Origin: RYN-133 sp963708645 | GTDB taxonomy: Bacteria > Actinomycetota > Actinomycetes > Mycobacteriales > Jatrophihabitantaceae | Assembly (NCBI GenBank): GCA_963708645.1 | Contig: CAVPTA010000012.1 | Span: forward strand, 3,234-67,233 | Reading direction: 5' to 3' | DNA length: 64,000 nt | Part shown: positions 36,198 through 44,785 of the stretch, piece by piece | How the letters are laid out: each line of letters begins with the position of its first letter | How positions within the stretch are numbered: the first letter of the stretch is position 1 | Notes under the pieces: generated by a model | Told to the model about the DNA's origin: nothing | What the model saw: only the letters and a program-made list of their open reading frames with translations | Databases searched by the model: none | Made by a program: the position numbers and the translations under genes

Positions 36198-38358
36198 ACG
36201 CAACGAGCTCCGTCCCGATGTGGGTTGGACCGACTTCGTGGTCACCGACGCCGACTGGGACGCTGCGGATCCGCAACTGCTGCTTGCGATGTTCGCCCAG
36301 CTGACGATCATCCGTGCGTTCGAGGAATACGTCCTCGACCTCGCCACCGACGGTCTCGTGCACGGCCCGGCCCACTCGAGCATCGGACAGGAGGGTGGCG
36401 CTGTCGGATCGGTGCTCGCGCTGTCCGCCGGGGACACGGTCAACGGCTCGCACCGCGGCCACCACCAGTTCCTGGCCAAGGCGTTGGCGCACGTCGAACC
36501 GAAAGGCATCGACGCGCTGCGGCCGTACTCCGACGACGTCCGCATGGTGCTCACGCGCACGCTCGCCGAGATCTGCGGCCTCGACCAGGGCTGGAGTCAC
36601 GGCCGCGGTGGTTCGATGCACCTGCAGTGGAAGGCCGCCGGCGCGATCGGCACGAACGCCATCGTGGGTGGCGGCGTGCCGCTCGCGGCGGGGTCGGCCT
36701 GGGCGCATCGCCAAGCGGGCACCGATGCCGTCGCGGTGACCTACTTCGGTGACGGCGCGATCAACATCGGCTCGACCCTGGAAACGTTCAACCTCGCTGC
36801 CGCGTGGGATCTGCCGCTGTGCCTGTTCGTCGAGAACAACCAGTACGCGGTCTCGACCTCGGTGCGAGAGGCCACGGGCGAGCCGCGGCTGTCCGGACGA
36901 GGCCCCGGCTTCGGCATCGCGAGTTGGCGCGTCGACGGAATGGATCCGCTGGCCGTCCATCTGTGCATGCAGGACGCCCTCGCACGGTTGCGCGCCGGCG
37001 ACGGTCCCGTCCTCGTCGAAGCCGACCTTTACCGGTACTTCCACCAGAACGGTGCGTTCCCGGGCAGCGCGTTCCGGTACCGCAGCAAGGACGAGGAAGC
37101 GTCCTGGCGCGCCCGCGACCCGATCGATCAACTCGTTCGCCATCTCGCGCGACGCGAGATCCTGACCGAGACCGAGACCGACACCGCGCGCGAAGCAGCC
37201 CGTCAGGCGATCGCCGAGATCGGCGCCGAGCTGGTCGAGGCCGACCCGGCGGGCAAGCCCGGCGCACGCCGTATCAAGGCCTCGCTGTGGCCCGATCCCG
37301 GATATGCGCACTACGGCGTGCGCGGCGACCTTGGCGAATTCACCTCTGCCCGCACGGACTTCGCCGGCGAGATCACCGACATGAAGTTCATCGACGCGGT
37401 CGCCGCCGTGATGCGTCGCAGGATGGACACCGACGACCGGATCGTCATCCTGGGAGAAGACGTCCACCGCCTCAACGGCGGCACGAACGGAGCGACGCGC
37501 GGCTTGGCCGAGGCCTATCCCGACCGCGTCCTCGGCACACCGATCAGCGAGAACGGGTTCACCGGACTCGGCGGCGGCATCGCCCTGGACGGACGGTTCC
37601 GACCCGTCGTCGAGCTGATGTACGCCGACTTCATGTGGGTCGCGGCCGATCAGCTGTTCAACCAGATCGGCAAGGCCCGGCACATGTACGGCGGCGACGG
37701 CGCCGTCCCGTTCGTGCTGCGCAGCAAGGTCGCGATGGGTACGGGCTACGGCTCGCAGCACTCGATGGATCCGGCCGGCATCTTCGCGACCGCACCCGGC
37801 TGGCGCATCGTCGCACCGACGACGCCCTACGACTACGTCGGGCTGATGAACTCGGCACTGCTGTGCGACGACCCGGTCGTCGTCCTCGAACACGTCGACC
37901 TCTACGGCACCAGTGGTCCGGGCCCGGTCGACGATCTCGACTACTGCATCCCCGTCGGATCTGCGGCCGTGCGTCGCGAGGGATCCGACGTCACCGTGCT
38001 CACCTATCTCGCGATGACCCAGTACGCACTTGCGGCGGCCGACGCCGTGCCGGACGTGTCTGCCGAGGTCATCGACCTGCGTTGGCTCGACCGTGCCTCG
38101 CTCGACTGGGACACGATCGGCGCGAGCATCCGCAAGACGAACCGCGTGCTCATCGCCGAACAGGGACCGCTCGGCACGTCCTACGGGAGTTGGCTTGCCG
38201 ACGAGATCCAGCGGCGCTACTTCGACTGGCTCGATCATCCGATCGAGCGGGTGACCGGCGGCGAGGCGTCACCGAGCATCAGCAAGGTGCTCGAGCGCGC
38301 GGCAATGGCCCAACAGGCCGAGGTCGAGAGCGCGCTGCGCGCGCTCGGAGGTCGCTGA
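36190..38358 (+). CDS. 2-oxoacid dehydrogenase E1, alpha and beta subunits fused
   Basis: 722 residues. The alpha part (about 1-350) has SSIGQEGGAVGS, SHRGHHQFLAKA, GRGGSMHL and the TPP motif GDGAINIGSTLE ... LFVENNQYA. The beta part (about 395-722) has MKFIDAVAAVMRRRM, ILGEDVHRLNGGT, PISENGFTGLGGGIAL and VELMYADFMWVAADQ. This is the acetoin/branched-chain 2-oxoacid dehydrogenase type, here on one chain. It decarboxylates a 2-oxoacid and passes the acyl group to the E2 encoded next. No E3 gene lies in the operon. Confidence 0.9.
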   Translation: MPERNELRPDVGWTDFVVTDADWDAADPQLLLAMFAQLTIIRAFEEYVLDLATDGLVHGPAHSSIGQEGGAVGSVLALSAGDTVNGSHRGHHQFLAKALAHVEPKGIDALRPYSDDVRMVLTRTLAEICGLDQGWSHGRGGSMHLQWKAAGAIGTNAIVGGGVPLAAGSAWAHRQAGTDAVAVTYFGDGAINIGSTLETFNLAAAWDLPLCLFVENNQYAVSTSVREATGEPRLSGRGPGFGIASWRVDGMDPLAVHLCMQDALARLRAGDGPVLVEADLYRYFHQNGAFPGSAFRYRSKDEEASWRARDPIDQLVRHLARREILTETETDTAREAARQAIAEIGAELVEADPAGKPGARRIKASLWPDPGYAHYGVRGDLGEFTSARTDFAGEITDMKFIDAVAAVMRRRMDTDDRIVILGEDVHRLNGGTNGATRGLAEAYPDRVLGTPISENGFTGLGGGIALDGRFRPVVELMYADFMWVAADQLFNQIGKARHMYGGDGAVPFVLRSKVAMGTGYGSQHSMDPAGIFATAPGWRIVAPTTPYDYVGLMNSALLCDDPVVVLEHVDLYGTSGPGPVDDLDYCIPVGSAAVRREGSDVTVLTYLAMTQYALAAADAVPDVSAEVIDLRWLDRASLDWDTIGASIRKTNRVLIAEQGPLGTSYGSWLADEIQRRYFDWLDHPIERVTGGEASPSISKVLERAAMAQQAEVESALRALGGR

Positions 38359-38361
38359 ACC

Positions 38362-39571
38362 ATGGCGCAACTGCTGCGGATGCCCGAGGTCGCCGCGAAC
38401 ACCAACGAGGCCGTGCTCGGCTCATGGCAGGTTCGCGAGGGCGCGCCGTTCGCCGCCGGCAGCGTGTTGGCGACCGTCGAGACGGCGAAGGCAGCCGTCG
38501 ACATCGAGGCCGAGCACGACGGGGTGATGGTGCGCGCGCTCGTCGACGAGGGCAGCGAGGTCGAGGTCGGCAGCGCGATCGCGCTGCTCGCCGGTCGCGA
38601 CGAGCCGCTCGCCGACGCCGATGCCGAGCTCGAGGCACTGCTCGGCGAACGGCCGCGAACGGCGCAACCCGAACCGGCGCAACCCGAACCGGCGCGAACC
38701 CGACGACCGGCGCAACCCGAACACGGCCGCGACGCCGTCGCGACTGTTCATGAGCCCGCTCGCACGAAGGCTCGCCCGCGACGCCGGCATCGACGGTGCC
38801 CAGCTGCGCGGGACGGGTCCGAACAACCGCATCGTCCGGCGCGACGTCGAGGCGGCGATCGCCGCCGAGCACACAGCACCATCGCGCCGTCGACGGACGG
38901 CGGCGTGCCGCACACCCGGATGCGCGCGGCGATCGCCGCCAATCTCGTCGCGAGCAAGCGCGACGTCCCGCACTTCTACGTGCGTGGCACCGCCGACGTC
39001 GACGAGCTGCTTGAGCTGCGCGCCGATCTGAACAGCGCGGCAGGCCCGCGCATCTCGGTCAACGACCTCGTCCTCAAGGCCGTGGGGCTCGCGCACGTAC
39101 GCGAGCCGGCGATGAACGTGATCTGGACCGACACCGCCGTGCGCAGCTTCGACACGGCCGACATATCAGCTCGCGATCGCCACCGAGGGCGGCCTCGTCG
39201 TCCCGGTCGTGCGCGCGGTCGAGACGCTGCGCATCGGCGCGTTGGCCGAGACGACCGCCGACCTGGCCGAACGCGCTCGTGCAGGCACGCTGCGCCAACA
39301 CGAGCTCGAGGGCGGCACCAGCACACTGACGAACCTGGGCATGTTCGGCACCGAGGAGTTCGCGGCGATCATCAACGCGCCGCAGAGCTCGATCGTCGCG
39401 GTCGGTGCCGTGCGGCAAGAGGCGGTGGTGCGCGACGGTCAGATCCGCGCGGCGTCGCGGCTCACCGTGACCGTGTCGGTCGATCACCGCCCGATCGACG
39501 GCGTCGTAGCAGCGCGCTGGCTGCGCAACCTGATCGCGTTGCTGGAGAACCCGGTGCAGTTGCTGCGTTGA
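38362..39571 (+). CDS. Dihydrolipoamide acyltransferase E2 (frameshifted)
   Basis: An N-terminal lipoyl domain carries the lipoylated Lys (TVETAKAAVDIEAE). A Pro/Ala/Gln linker with near-repeats (AQPEPAQPEPA) follows, then a peripheral-subunit-binding domain (SPLARRLARDAGIDGAQLRG ... GPNNRIVRRDVEAA). The acyltransferase domain ends with the catalytic motif DHRPIDG. Breaks near 38735, 38885 and 39165 put these pieces in alternating frames, but the domain order and total length (about 400 residues) are normal. It begins three bases after the E1 stop and should form a complex with it. Confidence 0.85.
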
Positions 39572-39617
39572 CCAACCCCGTCCGTCACCGCGATCACCCG
39601 GCGAGCAGGATGGAGAC

Positions 39618-40633
39618 ATGGACTTTCGTTACCTGGGCAATTCCGGAATGCAGATCTCCGAGATCGTGTACGGCAACTGGCTCACGCACGGCTCGCAGGT
39701 CGAGAACGATGTCGCGACTGCGTGCGTGCGTGCAGCGCTCGAAGCGGGCATCAGCAGCTTCGACACCGCGGACGTGTACGCGAACGGCGCCGCCGAACAG
39801 GTGCTCGGCGACGCATTGAAGGGCGAACCTCGTGAGTCGCTCGAGATCTTCACGAAGGTGTTCTGGCCGGTCGGCGCCGGAGGCAAGAACGACGTCGGCC
39901 TCTCGCGCAAGCACATCATGGAAGCGATCGACAACTCGTTGCGTCGGCTGCAGACCGACTACGTCGACCTGTACCAGGCGCACCGCTACGACAAATTCAC
40001 GCCGCTCGAAGAGACGATGCAGGCCTTCGCCGATGTCGTGCATGCAGGCAAGGCGCTCTACATCGGCGTCAGCGAGTGGGCGCCCGAGCAGATCGCCGCC
40101 GGTCACGAGCTCGCGCAGCAGCTGGGCATCCGGCTCATCTCGAACCAGCCGCAGTACAACATGCTGTGGCGCATCATCGAGGACGAGGTCGTGCCGACCA
40201 GCGCCGATCTCGGCATGAGCCAGATCGTGTTCTCGCCGATCGCGCAAGGCGTGTTGACCGGCAAGTACCGGCCCGGTCAGGACGCGCCGGCGGGTTCGCG
40301 GGCGACCGATACCAAGGGCGGCGCGAACATGATCTCGCGCTGGCTGGACGACGACGTGCTCACCCGCGTGCAGCAACTCGTCCCGATCGCGGACGGACTC
40401 GGTATGTCGATGGCCGCGCTGGCCGTGGCGTGGGTGCTGCAGAACGACAACGTGGCCGCGGCGATCATCGGCGCGTCCCGTCCGGAACAGGTGGCCGAGA
40501 ACGTGAAGGCGGCCGGCGTGCAAGCTCGACGCCGAGACGCTCAAGCGCATCGACGAGGCGCTCGGCGACGCCGTCGAACCGCGATGCCGCGCAGGTCATC
40601 AAGTCGACGCCGTTGCGCCGGCCGGGGTCGTAA
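39618..40633 (+). CDS. Aldo/keto reductase, Kv-beta-like (frameshifted at C-terminus)
   Basis: About 335 residues. MDFRYLGNSGMQISEIVYGN and the catalytic elements FDTADVYANG (Asp, Tyr), IFTKVFWP (Lys) and DLYQAHRYD (His) are intact. The cofactor region AIIGASRPEQVAENVKAAGV is followed by a break near 40520 (GTGCAAG where GTGAAG continues) and another near 40585. The protein then ends RDAAQVIKSTPLRRPGS. It is the twelfth gene of the LacI-controlled operon, probably reducing an aldehyde or ketone intermediate. Confidence 0.85.
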
Positions 40634-40704
40634 GGACTTCGTTCTTGTAACGCTCGCGCCGCCCCTCGACACTGCACGTGCAGGCGAGGCGAGGAGCGGC
40701 GACG

Positions 40705-42642
40705 ATGAGCGGGACGGCGTCACGATGGCACCGGGTGGACGAGCGCGACGTCCCGGCCGAGGGCCGGGTCAGCAGCGTCGAGGTGGACGGGCGGTCTGTC
40801 GCGCTCGCCCGGTGCGGCGAGCGGCTGGGTGCGCTCGACAATCACTGTCCGCACCAGGGCGGCCCGTTGGGTGAGGGCTCGATCGAAAAGGGTCTGCTGC
40901 GCTGCCCGTGGCACGGCTACGACTACGACCCGATCACAGGGCTGCCGCCTGCCGGATTCAGTGACGGCGTGCCGAGCTACCCGGTCGAAGAGCGTGCGGA
41001 CGGCGTTTTCGTCGAGTTGCCCGATGTGCCGCCACGGGTCCGCACCGTCGGTGACGTTCTCGTTGAAACCTTGGTGGCATTCGGCATCAGCTACGTGTTC
41101 GGGATGGTCGGTCACTCCAATCTCGGCTTCGCCGATGCCCTGCGCCGCGCCGAGCAACGCGGCGAGATCACCTACATCGGCATCCGCCACGAAGGCGCGG
41201 CGGCGTTCGCCGCGAGCGCGTACGGCAAGCTGACCGGACGGCCGGCCGCGTGCTTCGCGATCGCCGGTCCCGGCTCGACCAACCTGCTCACCGGCCTCTA
41301 CGACGCCAAACTGGACGGTGCGCCCGTCGTCGCGATTTCCGGGCAGGTGCCGTCGTCGGTACGGGGGCGGGGCGCGTTCCAGGACCTCGACCTGACGGCT
41401 GTGTTCTCCGACGTCGCGGTGTCGACGGAAGTCGTCCAGGCGCGAAGCGACTACGCCGAACTGGCCGCGCTCGCCGTCAAGCGGGCGATCGACGGCCGCG
41501 GAGTCGCGCATCTTGTGCTGCCCGACGAGGTGCAGGTGCTGCCCTCCGAACAAGCACCTGCCGCGCCCGGCGGCCGGTTCACCGAGCGTCGCATCCTGCC
41601 GGACGACGACGCGCTCAACCGGGCCGCAGCTCTGGTGCGCGACGCGCACCGTCCGGTGTTCGTCGTCGGGCACGGGGCACGCGAGGCCCGCGACGAGGTG
41701 CGTCGCTTCGCCGAACGACTCGGCGCGCCGGTGCTCACCACCTTCAAGGCCAAGGGACTGGTCGCCGACGACCACCCGCTCGGTGCCGGCGTGCTCGGTC
41801 GCAGCGGCACACCGGTGGCGAGTTGGCTGATGAACGAGTCCGACCTCATCGTGGTCGTCGGCGCGTCGTTCTCGAACCACACCGGCATCGCGACGTACAA
41901 GCCGATCGTCCAGATCGACGACGCCCACACCGCGATCGGACGATTCAACGCGGTGACCGAACACCTGCTCGGCGACGCGGCGCTGACCGTGACGGCGCTC
42001 GATGACCGCGTCGGCATGGCAGCCGCGACAGATCAACGCACAGACGTCGCCGCCCGCTGGGCGATCTGGCGCGCGGAGAAGGCCCGCCGCGTCGCGGACG
42101 ACCGTGGTGCGGGCGTGTCCGCTGCGGCAGTGTTCGACGCGCTCGCACGCCATCTGCCCGACGACGCGGTCGTGGCGGTCGATGTCGGCAACCACGCCTA
42201 TTCGCTCGGGCGTTACCTCGAGTCGGCCGGCCAGCCGGTGCTCATGTCCGGGTATCTCGGCTCGATCGGCTTCGGCTACCCCGCCGCGCTCGGTGCGTGG
42301 GCTGCCGCGCCCGGCCGTCCGATCCTCGCCGTCACCGGCGACGGCGGATTCGGCCAGTACAGCGCAGAGCTGCTCACCGCGGTCAAGTACGGCATCCCCA
42401 TCAAGCACTTACTGCTCGACAACGGATCCCTGGGCAAGATCAGCAAAGAACAGCTCGCGGCGGGTTTGCCGGTGTGGCACACGACGTTGCACAACCCCGA
42501 CTGGGCTGCCTACGCCGAGTTGTGCGGCGCCACGGGGATCCGGGTCGGGCGTCGCGACCAACTCGATGCAGCGTTCGAGCAACTCTTCCGCACGGACGGC
42601 CCAGCGCTGCTGTGCGTGCAACAGGATCCGCAACTCATCTGA
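40705..42642 (+). CDS. Rieske [2Fe-2S] domain fused to a pyruvate-oxidase-like thiamine diphosphate enzyme
   Basis: 645 residues and one intact frame. Residues about 5-105 form a Rieske domain: Cys48-x-His50 (NHCPHQGG) and Cys67-x-x-His70 (LRCPWHGYDYD). Residues about 112-645 form a three-domain TPP enzyme of the acetolactate synthase/pyruvate oxidase superfamily. It has the catalytic Glu163 (IRHEGAAAFAASAYG), a middle domain (RPVFVVGHGAREA) and the TPP motif at 545-547 (TGDGGFGQYSAELL ... LLLDNGSLGKIS). A GAGGAG ribosome binding site lies eight bases before the ATG. The fusion suggests oxidative decarboxylation of a 2-oxoacid with electrons leaving through the Rieske centre, which is inference. 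It is part of the LacI-controlled operon. Confidence 0.88.
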   Translation: MSGTASRWHRVDERDVPAEGRVSSVEVDGRSVALARCGERLGALDNHCPHQGGPLGEGSIEKGLLRCPWHGYDYDPITGLPPAGFSDGVPSYPVEERADGVFVELPDVPPRVRTVGDVLVETLVAFGISYVFGMVGHSNLGFADALRRAEQRGEITYIGIRHEGAAAFAASAYGKLTGRPAACFAIAGPGSTNLLTGLYDAKLDGAPVVAISGQVPSSVRGRGAFQDLDLTAVFSDVAVSTEVVQARSDYAELAALAVKRAIDGRGVAHLVLPDEVQVLPSEQAPAAPGGRFTERRILPDDDALNRAAALVRDAHRPVFVVGHGAREARDEVRRFAERLGAPVLTTFKAKGLVADDHPLGAGVLGRSGTPVASWLMNESDLIVVVGASFSNHTGIATYKPIVQIDDAHTAIGRFNAVTEHLLGDAALTVTALDDRVGMAAATDQRTDVAARWAIWRAEKARRVADDRGAGVSAAAVFDALARHLPDDAVVAVDVGNHAYSLGRYLESAGQPVLMSGYLGSIGFGYPAALGAWAAAPGRPILAVTGDGGFGQYSAELLTAVKYGIPIKHLLLDNGSLGKISKEQLAAGLPVWHTTLHNPDWAAYAELCGATGIRVGRRDQLDAAFEQLFRTDGPALLCVQQDPQLI

Positions 42643-42665
42643 CGACTACTCCGAAGGACGTGTTC

Positions 42666-43372
42666 ATGACACCGAGCTACGACGACCTGCGCGCGCTGTT
42701 CATCAACTGCACGCTGAAGCAGTCCCGGAACCCAGCAACACGCAGGGCCTGATCGACGCGAGCGCGCACATCATGCGGACCAACGGTGTGCACGTCGACA
42801 TCGTGCGTGCGATCGACCACGACATCGCCACCGGCGTGTGGCCGGACATGCGCGAGCACGGCGCCGCGACCGACGACTGGCCGGCGATCTTCGAGACGGT
42901 GTTGGCAGCTGACATCCTCGTACTCGCCGGACCGATCTGGCTCGGCGACAACAGCTCGGTCATGAAGCGTGTCCACGAACGGCTCTACGGCGGATCGCAC
43001 CTGCTCAACGACCGTGGCCAGTATCTCTACTACGGCCGGGTCGGCGGCTGTTTCATCACGGGCAACGAGGACGGCATCAAGCACTGCGCGATGAACGTGC
43101 TCTACACGCTGCAACACATCGGTTACACGATCCCGCCGCAGGCCGACGCCGGCTGGATCGGCGAAGCAGGGCCTGGTCCGTCCTACCTCGATCCCGGTTC
43201 GGGCGGGCCGGAGAACGACTTCACCAACCGCAACACCACGTTCATGACATGGAACCTGATTCACCTCGCGCGCCTGCTCAAGGACGCAGGTGGCGTGCCC
43301 GCCCACGGGAACCAGCGCTCCGAATGGGAAGCCGGATGCCGCTTCGACTACGAGAACCCGGAATATCGCTGA
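42666..43372 (+). CDS. Flavodoxin-like NAD(P)H-dependent FMN oxidoreductase (frameshifted)
   Basis: About 235 residues. The start ALFINCTLKQS is the first strand and phosphate loop of a flavodoxin-like fold. The frame breaks near 42722 (one C too few) and continues EPSNTQGLIDASAHIM. Next come ADILVLAGPIWLGDNSSVMKRVHERLYG and YYGRVGGCFITGNEDGIKHCAMNVLYTLQHIGY, the flavin-binding region of FMN reductases. It is the last gene of the operon and could serve as an electron carrier for the Rieske-fused enzyme. That link is speculative. Confidence 0.82.
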
Positions 43373-43382
43373 CTGCGGTCGG

Positions 43383-43871
43383 TCAGGCGGGGACGGGCGC
43401 CCGCTCGTAGGTGACGTAGCCACCCTCGTCGGCAACCGGCGCGAATCCGGCGCCCTCGACAAGGGCAACTGCCGCGGTGTTGCCGATCCACACGGTGACC
43501 TGGCAGTGGCGGTGGTCGGCGTCGGCCGCGCTGAGGACGTCGGCCAGCAATTGGCCGGCCAGGCCGAGGCGGCGGTGGCCGAGCGCGATGGTGATGTCGA
43601 CGATGCGGGTCACAGCGCCGCTGTCATCGACGAGCAGACGTCCGACCGGCTTCTCGTCGACAACGAGAATCTCGTTGACGGCGTTGGGGTGCGCGGTCGC
43701 GTACATGCGCCGCTGCGCGCGGAATTGCATGTCGATCAGGACGAAGCGGGTGTCGGTGGGCAGCACGGCCAACTCGAGGTGCGAGTCGGCGAACAACGAC
43801 CGCAGCAGCGGCTTGTCAGTAGGAGTTGCCGGCCGTCGCGTGATCGCCGAACGGCGCTGCACGCTGGTCAT
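43383..43871 (-). CDS. GNAT-family N-acetyltransferase
   Basis: 162 residues. The acetyl-CoA loop region is ITIALGHRRLGLAGQLLADVL, an R/Q-x-x-G-x-G/A-like motif in slightly altered form, preceded by VGRLLVDDSGAVTRIVDI and followed by VWIGNTAAVALVEGAGFAPV. The substrate is unknown. It converges on the catabolic operon and is not part of it. Confidence 0.8.
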   Translation of the reverse strand: MTSVQRRSAITRRPATPTDKPLLRSLFADSHLELAVLPTDTRFVLIDMQFRAQRRMYATAHPNAVNEILVVDEKPVGRLLVDDSGAVTRIVDITIALGHRRLGLAGQLLADVLSAADADHRHCQVTVWIGNTAAVALVEGAGFAPVADEGGYVTYERAPVPA

Positions 43872-43945
43872 CGCGAAATCTCCCGAAATGCTTCCTGGAC
43901 AACCAAGCGAGCATAGGGCCGCGAATTGTGCACGGGCTGAAAGTT

Positions 43946-43964
43946 GATCACATTTTTAGTGATC
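43946..43964. promoter_or_regulatory. Short dyad upstream of the GNAT gene
   Basis: GATCAC-ATTTTTA-GTGATC. It lies 75 bases upstream of the GNAT start and 70 bases downstream of sdhB. The stem plus T run could be a weak terminator for sdhB or an operator for the GNAT gene. Confidence 0.4.
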
Positions 43965-44035
43965 GGCCAGCAACTCGTGAACTTGAATGCCTCGAAAGCG
44001 GACAGACCGGCCGCTGTTCTGCGGGTGGGCGAGGG

Positions 44036-44785
44036 TCAGCTCTTGCGACGCCGGATGGTGTTCGCGATGAAGGCCAGCGGGTCGTACTTCTTGTCGACGA
44101 CGCGCTCCTTCAGCGGGATCAGTGCGTTGTCGGTGATCTTGATGTGCTCGGGGCAGACCTCGGTGCAGCACTTGGTGATGTTGCACATGCCGAGCCCGTA
44201 CTCGTCCTGCGCCGCGTGCTTGCGGTCGAGCGTGTCGAGCGGGTGCATGTCGAGTTCGGCCGTGCGCATCAGGAAGCGCGGACCGGCGTAGGCCTCCTTG
44301 TTGTCCTCGTGGTCACGGATCACGTGACACACGTCCTGACACAGGAAGCATTCGATGCACTTGCGGAACTCCTGCGAGCGCTCGACGTCGATCTGCGCCA
44401 TGCGGTACTCGCCGGGCTTCAGGTCCGGCGGTGCGAACGCGGGGATCTGCTGCGCCTTCTTGTAGTTGTACGACACGTCGGTGACGAGGTCCTTCATCAC
44501 CGGGAACGTGCGCATCGGCGTCACGGTGATCGTCTCGTCCTGCGAGAAGATCGACATGCGGGTCATGCACATCAGCCGCGGCCGGCCGTTGACCTCCGCG
44601 CTGCACGAACCGCACTTGCCGGCCTTGCAGTTCCAGCGCACCGCGAGGTCGCCGGCCTGCGTGGCCTGCAGGCGATGGATGATGTCGAGCACGACCTCGC
44701 CCTCGTTCACCTCGACGGTGAAGTCCTGCAGGTCACCGCCGTCGGCGTTGCCGCGCCAGACCCGGAAGTGTGCGTCGTACGCCAT
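44036..44785 (-). CDS. sdhB: Succinate dehydrogenase iron-sulfur subunit
   Basis: 249 residues. [2Fe-2S] ligands are in WNCKAGKCGSCSAEV and LMC, [4Fe-4S] in KCIECFLCQDVC, and [3Fe-4S] in CNITKCCTEVCP. Length and motifs match mycobacterial Sdh1 (Rv0247c). It transfers electrons from the flavoprotein to the membrane anchor. The start shares one base with the sdhA stop. Confidence 0.95.
   Translation of the reverse strand: MAYDAHFRVWRGNADGGDLQDFTVEVNEGEVVLDIIHRLQATQAGDLAVRWNCKAGKCGSCSAEVNGRPRLMCMTRMSIFSQDETITVTPMRTFPVMKDLVTDVSYNYKKAQQIPAFAPPDLKPGEYRMAQIDVERSQEFRKCIECFLCQDVCHVIRDHEDNKEAYAGPRFLMRTAELDMHPLDTLDRKHAAQDEYGLGMCNITKCCTEVCPEHIKITDNALIPLKERVVDKKYDPLAFIANTIRRRKS

Noticed and set aside
35845..38238. 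797-codon open frame on the minus strand opposite the fused E1 gene
   Set aside because: This is an antisense shadow. The plus strand has full E1 alpha and beta motifs.
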